DNA of 64,000 nt from JADGRA01 sp052143535 (GTDB taxonomy: Bacteria; Myxococcota; Myxococcia; Myxococcales; Myxococcaceae), in NCBI GenBank assembly GCA_052143535.1, contig JBKQSS010000056.1, positions 62,001 to 126,000 of the forward strand, written 5' to 3'. Each line of letters opens with the position of its first letter. Within the stretch, counting starts at the first letter, position 1. Below are positions 46,259 through 54,812 of the stretch, piece after piece. Below the pieces are notes generated by a model, which did not search any database, had not been told where the DNA came from, and saw only the letters and a program-made list of their open reading frames with translations. Made by a program: the position numbers and the translations under genes.

Positions 46259-48283
46259 CTAGTCTCCGGCGGCGGTGGACATCTCAAGTGTCACCCGCGC
46301 ACCCTTGGCCACCCGGGCCCCGGGCGCCGGGCTCTGCGCCACCACGCGCCCACTTCCTAACAGCCGCGGCTCGAGGGCCAACGACAAGAGGCGTGCCACC
46401 GCCTCCCGGCCCACCCGTCCCTGGACGTCTGGAACGGCGACGGCCCCGGGTTGGAGGCGCTCGGTGAGCGTCTCTCCCAGGGTCTCCCCCCCCTTTACCT
46501 GCACTGGAGGCGTCATGGGGAGGGTTTTTGGGGGCTCGGGCGTCCTGGCCACCAAGGCGGCCTTCCGCGAGGGCGCCACCCCCAGGGCCGGAAGCGCCGC
46601 CGCCGCAATCTCCTTGAAGGCCGGCGCCGCCATCAGGCCCCCATAGGCGTCCGTCTTGGGCTCGTCGATGACGACCAGGACCACCAGGCGCGGGTCCTCG
46701 GCGGGCACCATTCCGGCGAAGCTGGCAATACGGCGCTCGGAGTAGCCCCCGGCCAGTGGGTCCGGCTTCTGCGCAGTGCCCGTCTTTCCTGCCACCCGGT
46801 ATTCATCCATGTGGGCGCGCGTCCCCGTCCCGTCCTTTTCCACCACCCCCTCGAGCATGGACACCACCAGGCGGGCCACCCGCTCGGACACCACCCGGCG
46901 CACCTCGGTGGGCTGGTTCTCAAGGAGCACCACCCCGTCCGGGTCCGTCACCCGCTCGATGATGTAGGGCCGCATCAACACGCCGCCGTTGGCCAGGGCG
47001 CCGAAGGCCGCGGCCACCTGCACCGCGGTGGCGCTCACCCCCTGGCCAAAGGCCTGGGTGGCCAACGCCACTTCCGCTCGCGGGAAGGGGACCGAGCCCC
47101 GCCCCTCGCCGGGCAAAGCCAGACCGGAGCGCTCACCGAAGCCAAATTGCCGAAAGGTGCGCACTATCCCCTCGCGGCCCAGCTTCTGTGCCACCTTGGC
47201 AATGCCGATGTTGGAGGACACCTGGAGAATGTGCGGCAGCGTCAGCCAGCTGTGGGGGTGGGTGTCGTGGATGACGTGCTTGCCCACCTCCCAGGCGCCA
47301 TTTTCGCAAAAAAAGCTCTCGTCGGGGCGGACGGCTTGGGCCTCCAGGGCCCCGGCGGCGACGAAGGCCTTGAAGGTGCTCCCCGGCTCGAAGACGTCCA
47401 GCGCGGCGCGGTCGCGCAGCACAGAGGGAGGCACGCCGCCCGGAGAGTTGGGGTTGAATCTCGGCGCGTGCGCCAGTGCCAACAGCTCGCCGGTGCGCGG
47501 GTCCAGCGCCACCACCATGCCACTCAACGCCTCGCTCTCCGCCACCGCTCGGTCGAGCACCTTCTCGGCCGTGTACTGCAGCGTCCGGTCCAAGGTGAGG
47601 GTAACGTTGGCCCCCTCGCGAGCCTGCGTCCCGGGCGCGCCGTCCAGCAGGACGTTGCGTCCTCGGGCGTCACGGATGCCCTCTACCTTGCTCCCGGTGC
47701 CGGACAGCTCGTCCTCGAAGGCCAGCTCCAGGCCCTCCAGCCCCTGGCCGTCCTTTCCCACCATCCCCAGCACCTGCGCGGCGAGGTCCTTCTGGGGATA
47801 GAAGCGCTTGGGCTCCTTGGTGATGCCCAGCCCGGGAACGCCTAAGGCCTGGGCCGCGGCCAACTCCGGGGGTGTCACCTGGCGCTTCACCCAGGCGAAG
47901 CGGTGCGCGCGCATCAAACGTTGGGTGAGCTCGGAGGCGTCCAGGTGCAGCACCCGAGCCAGGTCCAAGGAGGCGCGGGCCACATCCCCCAACTGCGAGG
48001 GGTCCACCCACAGCGAGTCCACCTCGACGCTGGAGGCGAGGCTCACCCCGCGGCGGTCGAGAATCTCGCCCCGGCGGGCCGGGACGTCCATCTCGCGCGA
48101 GGACTGGTCAGTGGCCATCAACCCAAGCTTCGCGGACTGGACGACTTGGAGCTGCACCGCGCGAGCAAGCGCGAGGCTCAGGCCCAACAGCAGAAGGCCG
48201 CCCATCATCGCCACCCGCAGCCGCACCCAGCGGGTGGCCCCCTCCCCGGGCGCGCGCGCCGGGCTGTAGCTCCCCGTCGCCAT
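46259..48283 (-). CDS. ftsI: Septal transpeptidase FtsI (PBP3) with a C-terminal PASTA domain
   Basis: A 674-residue class B penicillin-binding protein. One N-terminal anchor helix (VAMMGGLLLLGLSLALARAV), then a pedestal domain and the transpeptidase domain with SXXK in FEPGSTFKAF, SXN in VSSNIG and KTGT in VAGKTGTAQ. Residues from about 605 (VAVPDVQGRVGREAVARLL...RVTLEMS) form a PASTA domain, absent from E. coli FtsI. It cross-links septal peptidoglycan with FtsW. It starts 5 bases after ftsL ends. Confidence 0.96.
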   Translation of the reverse strand: MATGSYSPARAPGEGATRWVRLRVAMMGGLLLLGLSLALARAVQLQVVQSAKLGLMATDQSSREMDVPARRGEILDRRGVSLASSVEVDSLWVDPSQLGDVARASLDLARVLHLDASELTQRLMRAHRFAWVKRQVTPPELAAAQALGVPGLGITKEPKRFYPQKDLAAQVLGMVGKDGQGLEGLELAFEDELSGTGSKVEGIRDARGRNVLLDGAPGTQAREGANVTLTLDRTLQYTAEKVLDRAVAESEALSGMVVALDPRTGELLALAHAPRFNPNSPGGVPPSVLRDRAALDVFEPGSTFKAFVAAGALEAQAVRPDESFFCENGAWEVGKHVIHDTHPHSWLTLPHILQVSSNIGIAKVAQKLGREGIVRTFRQFGFGERSGLALPGEGRGSVPFPRAEVALATQAFGQGVSATAVQVAAAFGALANGGVLMRPYIIERVTDPDGVVLLENQPTEVRRVVSERVARLVVSMLEGVVEKDGTGTRAHMDEYRVAGKTGTAQKPDPLAGGYSERRIASFAGMVPAEDPRLVVLVVIDEPKTDAYGGLMAAPAFKEIAAAALPALGVAPSRKAALVARTPEPPKTLPMTPPVQVKGGETLGETLTERLQPGAVAVPDVQGRVGREAVARLLSLALEPRLLGSGRVVAQSPAPGARVAKGARVTLEMSTAAGD

Positions 48284-48288
48284 GGGCG

Positions 48289-48654
48289 TCAGCGACGCCC
48301 GGCCACGGCCACCGGCCTTGGGAGCGCGGCGCGTTGGGCCGGTGGGGCGAGCACGGTGATGGCCCCCGGGGCAGGCGGCGCCATGCCGAGGCTGTCCCGG
48401 GCAAGGGTTTCCAGCCGGGCCGAACGCTTCAAGGTGGCCAGCTCCAGCCGCAGTCGGTCATTGTCCAGAGTGAGCGAGCGGTTCTCGTTTTCCAGGTGGC
48501 TCAGCGTGTAGCCGGTGTCCACCACCTCGGTGCGGGCGGCGACGTGCAGAATGCCCACCGCCGAAACCAGCGCCGCCACCAGCGCGCCCGGTAACAGCTG
48601 ACGCAGGACGACGCCCAGGGTGGGGCGGCGGTGGGAGGGCCTACGGCTGCTCAC
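48289..48654 (-). CDS. ftsL: Cell division protein FtsL
   Basis: A 121-residue bitopic protein placed exactly between rsmH and ftsI, the position of ftsL. Basic N-terminus (RRPSHRRP), one transmembrane helix (LLPGALVAALVSAVGILHVA), then a heptad-rich coiled coil (LSHLENENRSLTLDNDRLRLELATL). A Pro/Ala-rich tail extends beyond the typical FtsL. Assignment rests on topology and synteny, since FtsL sequence is weakly conserved. GTG start overlaps the rsmH stop. Confidence 0.87.
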   Translation of the reverse strand: MSSRRPSHRRPTLGVVLRQLLPGALVAALVSAVGILHVAARTEVVDTGYTLSHLENENRSLTLDNDRLRLELATLKRSARLETLARDSLGMAPPAPGAITVLAPPAQRAALPRPVAVAGRR

Positions 48655-49562
48655 GCCAGGCGCTCCACCGCCCGAAGCCGGGCGCTACGAGACCGCGGGT
48701 TTCTCGCCACTTCCGCCTCGGAGGCCTTCACCGCCTTGCGCGTCAAAGGGCGGAAGCTTCCGCCCGCGCCACAAACGCACACCGGAAGCCCAGGCGGACA
48801 GCTGCAGCGCCCCTCGAGCGCCCGGAAGGCCTGCTTCACCCGTCTGTCCTCAAGCGAGTGAAAGCTGATGATGGCCGCGCGTCCACCCACCCGCAGAAGC
48901 CGGGGAAGCGCCTCCAGCAGCCGCTCCAAGGCGCCCAGCTCGTCGTTCACCCAGATGCGCAGGGCCTGAAACGTGCGGGTGGCGACGTGGGTGCGTTTGG
49001 GCCAGGCGCGACGGGACACCCCGCGCTTCACCGCCTCCACCGCGGCTTGGGTGGTGGTTGGCCTTGCCTCCTTGAGGGCACGGGCAATGGGCCGGGCGAA
49101 GGGCTCCTCGCCCAGCTCGCGCAGCACTTGGGCCAGGGTGGACTCGTCCGTCTGGGCGATGGCTTCGGCTGCAGTCATCCCCTCTGGCCCCATGCGCATG
49201 TCCAAGGGCCCGTCGCCTTGAAAGGAGAAGCCACGGGCCGCGTCCTCGAGCTGGTGACTGCTCACCCCCAAGTCGGCCAGCACCCCGTCGAGCGGTAACA
49301 GTCCGAGCGGAGCGAGCAGCGACTCGAGGTCCCCGGCGTTGCCGCGAAGGGCACGGAAATTCGGGCGCGAAGCCAGCCGCGCACTGGCCGCGGCGAGCGC
49401 GGCCGGGTCGCGGTCGACGCCGATGACTTCCGCGCCGCGCTCCAGCAAGGCCTCGGCGTGCCCGCCACCGCCCAGCGTGGCATCGACCATTCTCTGTCCG
49501 GCTCTGGGTGCAAGCACGTCCACCACCTCGTCGCGAAGCACCGTCTGGTGCGCGAACTCCAC
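48651..49562 (-). CDS. rsmH: 16S rRNA m4C1402 methyltransferase RsmH (MraW)
   Basis: A 303-residue SAM-dependent methyltransferase. Landmarks are HQTVLRDEVVDVLAPRAG, VDATLGGGGHAEALLE, GVLADLGVSSHQLEDAARGFSF and IISFHSLEDRRVKQAF. The GTG at 49562 is chosen because the preceding sequence is the end of the STAS gene (stop at 49583), 20 bases upstream. Confidence 0.95.
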   Translation of the reverse strand: MEFAHQTVLRDEVVDVLAPRAGQRMVDATLGGGGHAEALLERGAEVIGVDRDPAALAAASARLASRPNFRALRGNAGDLESLLAPLGLLPLDGVLADLGVSSHQLEDAARGFSFQGDGPLDMRMGPEGMTAAEAIAQTDESTLAQVLRELGEEPFARPIARALKEARPTTTQAAVEAVKRGVSRRAWPKRTHVATRTFQALRIWVNDELGALERLLEALPRLLRVGGRAAIISFHSLEDRRVKQAFRALEGRCSCPPGLPVCVCGAGGSFRPLTRKAVKASEAEVARNPRSRSARLRAVERLA

Positions 49563-49582
49563 GCCTGGCGCGACCGCCCGGG

Positions 49583-49969
49583 CTACGGGCCCTCGAAGGG
49601 ACTGGTCATGGCCGCGCGCGCCTCGCCCGCGTCGCGGAACACCTCGAAGGCGCCATGCGCGCCGCCTGCGCGCAGCACTGCCTGCACGTAGGGTGAAAGA
49701 CCGCACACCTTGAGGTCCCCCCCGGCGCGGCGGAAGGCGTCGGCGCGGGCCACCAGGGCCGGCACGCCGCGGTAGTCGAGGTGCTCCACCGCGCTGAAGT
49801 CGAGCAACACCCAGACGCAGGCCTGGTCGTACAGGCGCACCAGCCGGTCGCCGAGTTCGGCGAGCGCAGCCTGGTCCAACTCCCCGCGCAACCCGAGGGT
49901 GGTGTGGCGCAGTCGTAGCCGCGACTTCGACCGCGCGCTGCCCGGCGCTTTCCTCGCAACGTCGTTCAC
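49583..49969 (-). CDS. STAS-domain protein in the dcw leader
   Basis: A 128-residue stand-alone STAS domain, the fold of anti-sigma factor antagonists: TLGLRGELDQAALAELGDRL, then VWVLLDFSAVEHLDYRGVPALV. The usual DSSG phosphorylation motif reads D65-Y-R-G68, so the phosphorylatable Ser of SpoIIAA is missing. The GTG at 49969 overlaps the mraZ stop (GTGA) and follows GGAG by 5 bases, so translation is coupled to mraZ. No partner kinase or sigma factor is nearby. This location is unusual for a STAS gene. Confidence 0.88.
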   Translation of the reverse strand: MNDVARKAPGSARSKSRLRLRHTTLGLRGELDQAALAELGDRLVRLYDQACVWVLLDFSAVEHLDYRGVPALVARADAFRRAGGDLKVCGLSPYVQAVLRAGGAHGAFEVFRDAGEARAAMTSPFEGP

Positions 49970-50430
49970 GTCTGCTCCTTGCCGTGGCGCAGCTCGGTGA
50001 GCACGCGCATCACGTCTTGAGAATCCGCACCCGCCCGGGCCTCGGCTTGGGCTTGGGCCCATCCCTCGTGGCTCCACAGCTCGATGACTCGCACCATTCC
50101 CGCCCACACCACGTCCTTCTCCAGCTGGGCGTAGGAGCGCAGCGACGGGGGGACGAGCAGACGTCCCAGCCGGTCCAGCGGGCACTCCTGGGCCGGAGCC
50201 ACGTACAGGCGCATCAACGTCTTCACTCCGGGCTCCATCGGGTTGCGGTCGGCCAGCGAGGCCTCGAGCCGCTCCCACTCCCGCACTGGGTAGGCGTGCA
50301 GGCACCGGTCCAGCGCCGTGGTGAGGATGAGGCGGTCGTCGTAGCTGCCAAGCAGCGTCTCCCTCAGACGCGCCGCGAGGCTGGTTCGCCCCTTCGCGTC
50401 GATTTGGTGCTCGAAAACGCCCCGAAACAC
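49966..50430 (-). CDS. mraZ: Transcriptional regulator MraZ
   Basis: A 154-residue protein with two AbrB-like SpoVT halves, each with a DXXXR motif: DAKGRTSLAARLRE and DRLGRLLVPPSLR. MraZ binds repeats upstream of its own gene and controls the dcw operon. The GTG at 50430 gives the standard N-terminus VFRGVFEHQIDAKGR. A run of three 10-bp repeats lies 35 bases upstream. The C-terminal 25 residues extend beyond the family minimum. Confidence 0.95.
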   Translation of the reverse strand: MFRGVFEHQIDAKGRTSLAARLRETLLGSYDDRLILTTALDRCLHAYPVREWERLEASLADRNPMEPGVKTLMRLYVAPAQECPLDRLGRLLVPPSLRSYAQLEKDVVWAGMVRVIELWSHEGWAQAQAEARAGADSQDVMRVLTELRHGKEQT

Positions 50431-50464
50431 GGTGCACGGCCCGTCCTGGGATGGGAGTGTACGG

Positions 50465-50494
50465 CTGATCCGCTGCTTACCACTTCTTACCACT
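50465..50494 (-). promoter_or_regulatory. Three tandem MraZ-type boxes
   Basis: On the minus strand the sequence upstream of mraZ reads AGTGGTAAGA (50494-50485), AGTGGTAAGC (50484-50475), AGCGGATCAG (50474-50465): three head-to-tail 10-bp units, the first two identical in 9 of 10 positions. Period and core GTGG match the repeat type bound by MraZ upstream of dcw operons in other bacteria. This is the expected autoregulatory operator of the dcw cluster. Confidence 0.75.
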
Positions 50495-50570
50495 CCAGGC
50501 CAAAACCAAAAATTCCATCCCTCGCTCTGGACCTTGTCTTTCGCCCGGCATCACGCGAGCTTGGAAAGCC

Positions 50571-51269
50571 ATGGAACCCGTGCGGCTCCGCGTGTCCTAC
50601 CGGAGCCCCACTTCGCTGTTGCAGGCCTTCACCCGGAGCGTCGGGAAGGGCGGGGTCTCGTTGCCCAGCCGCAAGCCCCTCGACCGAGGAACGCGCTTCG
50701 TCTTCGAGCTGGTGGCGCCCGACGTCTCTGAGCCGGTGGAGGTAACGGGCGAGGTGGTGGAAGTGCGTGCCGCGGCCAATGGCGAGTACGTCCTCGGCAT
50801 CCGCTACTTGCCGGGGCGTAGCCGGCGCGGACTGGACGCCGTGCTGAGCCGCCTCTTCGAGTTGCACCGCGACGAGCAGGTGCGCCGCTACCCGCGCGTG
50901 CCGGTCCATCTGCGAGCGCAGGAGAATTCCGGCCTGGTGACGGTATGGAGCGTCCGCGACCTCTCCCGGGGCGGTGCCGGGGTGGAGCTGGAGGCCGGGG
51001 ACTTGCCGTCCCGTGCCCAGATGGGCTCGCCGGTGCTGATTGAAGTCTGGCTCGACTCGGGCAGCATCCTCTTGCACGGCGAGGTGGTGTGGATGACGGC
51101 CGGTAGCGCCCGGCCGAGGGCGCCCCCGGCCCTCGGCGTCAGCTTCGGCCGGCTGCTTCCGGACACGTTGCGCGCACTCGACCGGGTGCTGGTGCTCGAC
51201 GGCTTTCCATCCGGACCCTGGAAGGCCGAGCTGCGCTTCGGGCTTCACGCCGTCGAGCGCATGCCCTAG
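50571..51269 (+). CDS. Protein with two PilZ-like domains
   Basis: A 232-residue cytosolic protein. The C-terminal PilZ domain has the c-di-GMP motifs RRYPRVPVHL (RXXXR) and VRDLSRGGAGVEL ((D/N)XSXXG), ending WMTAG...ALGVSFG. The N-terminal half repeats the beta-barrel pattern (SVGKGGVSLPSRKPLDRGTRFVFEL, GEVVEVRAAANGEYVLGIRY) but lacks the arginine motif, so likely only the second domain binds nucleotide. It diverges from mraZ across a 140-base gap that contains the MraZ boxes, so the boxes could affect both directions. Confidence 0.88.
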   Translation: MEPVRLRVSYRSPTSLLQAFTRSVGKGGVSLPSRKPLDRGTRFVFELVAPDVSEPVEVTGEVVEVRAAANGEYVLGIRYLPGRSRRGLDAVLSRLFELHRDEQVRRYPRVPVHLRAQENSGLVTVWSVRDLSRGGAGVELEAGDLPSRAQMGSPVLIEVWLDSGSILLHGEVVWMTAGSARPRAPPALGVSFGRLLPDTLRALDRVLVLDGFPSGPWKAELRFGLHAVERMP

Positions 51270-51355
51270 GACGCGCCGGGCGCTGAGGGCGCTTCACGAC
51301 GCCGGCCAGAGCCGGCTACCGCGAGGCCCTGGGCTCCGAGTAGCCTCGCCCATCT

Positions 51356-51487
51356 GTGCACCCGACGGCCAGACCGACGCCAACTGGCACCGTGGCCCCC
51401 CCGGGGCGGAGGTGGTGGGTCCAGGGCCTCATCTGGTGGGCGCTCTTTCTGGCCCTCCTGGTGGTGGCTGTCCACGAGTGCACGTAG
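51356..51487 (+). CDS. Possible 43-residue single-helix membrane protein
   Basis: A short open frame from GTG at 51356 encodes a Pro/Thr-rich N-terminus, a basic patch (PPGRRWW) and one strong hydrophobic helix (LIWWALFLALLVVAV) before a short tail. It fills the gap between the PilZ gene and the convergent efflux gene. No ribosome binding site or homology supports it beyond topology. Confidence 0.3.
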   Translation: MHPTARPTPTGTVAPPGRRWWVQGLIWWALFLALLVVAVHECT

Positions 51488-51511
51488 CCCAGTCCACACC
51501 GCGGGCACCCT

Positions 51512-52993
51512 TCATTTGGCAGGCAGCCCAGCGACTGTCGCCGGCGCGTTCCACCACCCGCCGCCGAGCGCCACGTAGAGCGCCACCGTGTCTTGGAGCC
51601 GCTGCGTCTTGGCTTGGATGTAGCCCACCTCGGCCTGCTGGTATTGCGTGTCGGCCAAAAGCACCTGGAGGTAGTTTGCCGTCCCGGTCTGGTAGTTAAT
51701 CTGGATGAGCTGCAGCGCTTCCTCCGCGGCCTTGACCGCCCGGCTTTGGGCTTCGAGCGCCTCGGCGTCATGCCCGAGCGAGCGCAGTGTGTCGGCCACC
51801 TGCTGGAAAGCAGCGAGCACAGTTTGACGGTAGCTGGCCGCAGCCTGGTCGCGGGCGTCGATGGCCGCCTGGTTTTGGTACCACAGCGTCCCGCCGTGGA
51901 AGAGTGGCTGCGTCAACCCGGCGCCGAGGCCCCACAGGGCGCTCGCTGGAGAGAAGAGTTGTGTCGCATCGGTGCTGGCGAAACCGAAGCTTCCGCTCAA
52001 GGTGATGTTGGGCAGCATGGCCGCGGTGGTCACCCCAATTTGCGCATTCGCGCTGTGCAGCTGCGCCTCCGCCGTCAGGACGTCCGGCCGCTGCCGCACG
52101 AGCTCGGAGGGAAGTGACAGGGGCAGCTCTGCCGGCAACGTAAAGTCTTTCAGCCTAAAGGAGGACTGTTTCCAGTCGGCTGGGGTTCGGCCTACCAGGG
52201 CGGCGAGCAAGTCGTCCGTCTCGTCGATCTTCTGACGCAGGGGCGGCAGCGTGGCCTCGGCACTGGCCACCGTCGTCTTGAGCGCCAACATGGTGGCGTC
52301 CGGGACGAGGCCCGCTTCGGCCTGTGTCTGGGTAATGGACAGCTGCTCTTTCTCCAGCTCCAGCAGCTTCTCGGTGGCCAGCACCTGGTCGCGGTAGCCG
52401 GCCTGGGCCAGGGCCGCGTTGACCACGTTGCTCGACAGGATGAGGTAGGTGCCCACCAGGGTGTAGCGCTGCGCCTCGGCCGAGGCGGCCAGGGCCTCCA
52501 CCGAACGCCGCTCGCCGCCCCAGATATCCAGGGTGTAATTGACGCTTCCTGAGACGGTGTAGAGATTGAAAGTGGTGCTGGGCAGATTCTCGCCAAGCTT
52601 CCGTGGGTTGTACTGCTGACGCGAGAAGCCAGCCTGGGCGTCCAGTTGGGGGTAAAAGACGCCGTAGCCGGCCCGCAGGTTGTCCTCACTCCGGCGCAAG
52701 CTCGCCTGTGCAGCCACGACAGTGGGGTTGTGGGCGATGGCCTCGGCCACCACGGCGTCGAGGCTCGGGCAGGAGAAGACTCGCCACCAGTCCGCGGCCA
52801 GCTTCTGCTGCACAACGAGCCGTTGCGCCGTCCCATCCGCAGTGACGCTCGTCGTCTCGCTGGGGGTGGCCGAGTAGCCGGCGTCCGGCGGAGCCTCCGG
52901 CCGGACGAAGTCCGGCCCCACGGCGCAGCCGACCCCGGCCAACAACGTCGCCAGCAGAAAGGCGCGACTACTTACGCGTCCCGACGAAGACAC
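51512..52993 (-). CDS. NodT-family outer-membrane efflux lipoprotein (TolC-like)
   Basis: A 493-residue outer-membrane factor with signal peptide and lipobox GVGC (C23) followed by AVGPDFVRPE, the typical start of OprM/NodT proteins. Two outer-membrane-efflux repeats follow, with long helices (LAASAEAQRYTLVGTYLILS, LLADTQYQQAEVGYIQAKTQRLQ). It should form the trimeric exit channel for the adjacent ABC exporter. The GTG start at 52993 overlaps the end of the adaptor gene by 26 bases. Confidence 0.92.
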   Translation of the reverse strand: MSSSGRVSSRAFLLATLLAGVGCAVGPDFVRPEAPPDAGYSATPSETTSVTADGTAQRLVVQQKLAADWWRVFSCPSLDAVVAEAIAHNPTVVAAQASLRRSEDNLRAGYGVFYPQLDAQAGFSRQQYNPRKLGENLPSTTFNLYTVSGSVNYTLDIWGGERRSVEALAASAEAQRYTLVGTYLILSSNVVNAALAQAGYRDQVLATEKLLELEKEQLSITQTQAEAGLVPDATMLALKTTVASAEATLPPLRQKIDETDDLLAALVGRTPADWKQSSFRLKDFTLPAELPLSLPSELVRQRPDVLTAEAQLHSANAQIGVTTAAMLPNITLSGSFGFASTDATQLFSPASALWGLGAGLTQPLFHGGTLWYQNQAAIDARDQAAASYRQTVLAAFQQVADTLRSLGHDAEALEAQSRAVKAAEEALQLIQINYQTGTANYLQVLLADTQYQQAEVGYIQAKTQRLQDTVALYVALGGGWWNAPATVAGLPAK

Positions 52994-54104
52994 TCACGCT
53001 TTCCTTGTCGCCGATGTACACGTCGACCAGCTCGCCCGGGTACACCTCGACGCCCGGAGGCGGGATGAAACGGAAGATGACGGGAAGCACCCGGACGTCG
53101 ACCTTCTCGGTCCTCGCGTTAGAGAGCTGGATTTTCGGAGAGACGTAGGGCTGCGTCCGGACGAATTCGAGCGGCACGCTGGTAGTCGTCCCGCGGATGA
53201 AGAGCTTGCCGTGGATTTCCTCAGGCGACGGGAGCCGTGGGATGAGAATCTCGTCGATGTAGCAGCGGACGGCGAGGTAGCCCTTGGGCACCGCCGAGGC
53301 GGACGCAGTCGCCAAGACGAGCACTGGGGCAAACCCTTGGGTGTAGGTGTCGTAGGCCCCCTGGGGGGAGACGTAGCTTCCAACGGAGCTCAGAATCGAC
53401 AGGACCGTCCCGTCGAATGCGGCACGAAGCGTGTACTTCGAGAGGAGGGCATTCGCGCTGGCCGCGGCCTTGGTCAGAGACTGGTATTGGCGCTCCTGGT
53501 TTTGGATGTCGAACACCCACGCGCCGGCGCGCGTCAGCTGGAGCTGCCGCGTCGCAACGTCCAAGTTTGCCTTCGCCACCAGGGCCGCGTTCTTGTAATT
53601 GTCGAGGGCGTCCTTGCTGACCGACTTGGGGTTGAGCTGATAGGACTGCAACTGCTTGTCGAGCTGGTCCTGCGCAGTCTTGAGGTTCGCCGCAGCGAGG
53701 TCGGCTTGCGCCCGGACGACCTCGAGGGTTTCTTTCCTCGGCTGGGCCTTTAGCTCGTCCAGCATCGCCTTGGCGGCTGAGGCCTGCGCCTGCAGCTGCT
53801 CGACGGTGGCTCGCTGCACCGAGTCCTCGATTTGAAGCAGCGGCGTCCCCTCTTCGACGGCCCCCCCCTCGGCGACGAAAATTTGGGTCACCACGCCCGC
53901 CACTTCGGGGTAGACATTCGTGTTCTCCCCATGGGCCTGGTAGCTCTCGATGATGCCCTCGGCGAAAATGCCCTTGGTGTATGGATTCGGGGCTGGGCTG
54001 AAGACCGGGGGTTGCGGTTTGTGGGGGGCCGCGTAGAGCACAGCGCTGACAATGCCGCCCACAATTCCCAGGCCTACCAGCAAGAAAATAAGCTTGTTAC
54101 GCAT
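52968..54104 (-). CDS. HlyD/DevB-like periplasmic adaptor of an ABC exporter
   Basis: A 378-residue membrane-fusion protein with one N-terminal anchor (LIFLLVGLGIVGGIVSAVLYA), a lipoyl half (EVAGVVTQIFVAEGGAVEEGTPLLQIED), a long alpha hairpin (about 100-210) and the second lipoyl half (LRAAFDGTVLSILSSVGSYVSP). It bridges the inner-membrane ABC pump to the NodT channel. Its start overlaps the ATPase stop by 8 bases. Confidence 0.9.
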   Translation of the reverse strand: MRNKLIFLLVGLGIVGGIVSAVLYAAPHKPQPPVFSPAPNPYTKGIFAEGIIESYQAHGENTNVYPEVAGVVTQIFVAEGGAVEEGTPLLQIEDSVQRATVEQLQAQASAAKAMLDELKAQPRKETLEVVRAQADLAAANLKTAQDQLDKQLQSYQLNPKSVSKDALDNYKNAALVAKANLDVATRQLQLTRAGAWVFDIQNQERQYQSLTKAAASANALLSKYTLRAAFDGTVLSILSSVGSYVSPQGAYDTYTQGFAPVLVLATASASAVPKGYLAVRCYIDEILIPRLPSPEEIHGKLFIRGTTTSVPLEFVRTQPYVSPKIQLSNARTEKVDVRVLPVIFRFIPPPGVEVYPGELVDVYIGDKESVSVFVGTRK

Positions 54105-54810
54105 GGGCGACTTCCTTCAGTCTTCCATCCGTCTGAATTCCAATAATCCGACCGTCCTCCATTCGTAGAATCCGGTCCGCGTATTCGTAGATGCGGTCGT
54201 CGTGAGTGACGATGAGGATGCAACGCTTCTCGGTGAGCACTTCCGTCCGTACGAATTCGACAATTTTCCGACCGGTGTCTCCATCGAGCGAGGCGGTGGG
54301 CTCGTCAAGAATGAGGATGTCTGGTGCGCTGACGATGGCGCGCGCAATGGCAACCCGTTGCTGCTCGCCACCACTCAGCTTGGACGGCGGCAGGGTCGCT
54401 CGATTGGCGAGCCCCACCACGTCCAGGTACTTGAGGCCTTCCTTCAGCGAGGCATCCCAGTTCTGCCCCTTGAGGATGAGCGGGATGGCGACGTTTTCGA
54501 CCGTCGTGAGCTTGTTAAACAAATGGTAGTCCTGAAACACGAAGCCGACGGTATTCAGCCGAAAGTCGGCGAGGCGGTTCTCGTCGAGGTTCCAGATGTT
54601 GACGCCCTCGACCAGCACCGTCCCCGCGCTTGGCCGGAGAATGCCCGACAGAATGCTGAGCAGCGTGGTCTTGCCACTCCCGGACGGCCCGACGATGTAC
54701 AGCATCTCGTGAAAGCCGGCTTCGAAGGACACCCCCTTCACCGCCTGGGTGCGCGTCTCGCCCGTGCCGAACCACTTGCTCACCCCTTCGGCTTTGATCG
54801 CCAGGGCCAT
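54097..54810 (-). CDS. ABC exporter ATPase (LolD/DevA-like)
   Basis: A 237-residue ATPase of the LolD/MacB group: Walker A GPSGSGKTT, Q-loop FVFQDYHLF, signature LSGGEQQRVAIARA, Walker B ILILDEPTASLD and H-loop VTHDDRI. The ATG at 54810 begins MALAIKAEGVSKWFGTGETR. It lies 2 bases after the permease stop. With permease, adaptor and channel it completes a tripartite exporter; cargo unknown (glycolipid in the DevBCA prototype). Confidence 0.94.
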   Translation of the reverse strand: MALAIKAEGVSKWFGTGETRTQAVKGVSFEAGFHEMLYIVGPSGSGKTTLLSILSGILRPSAGTVLVEGVNIWNLDENRLADFRLNTVGFVFQDYHLFNKLTTVENVAIPLILKGQNWDASLKEGLKYLDVVGLANRATLPPSKLSGGEQQRVAIARAIVSAPDILILDEPTASLDGDTGRKIVEFVRTEVLTEKRCILIVTHDDRIYEYADRILRMEDGRIIGIQTDGRLKEVAHA

Positions 54811-54812
54811 GC

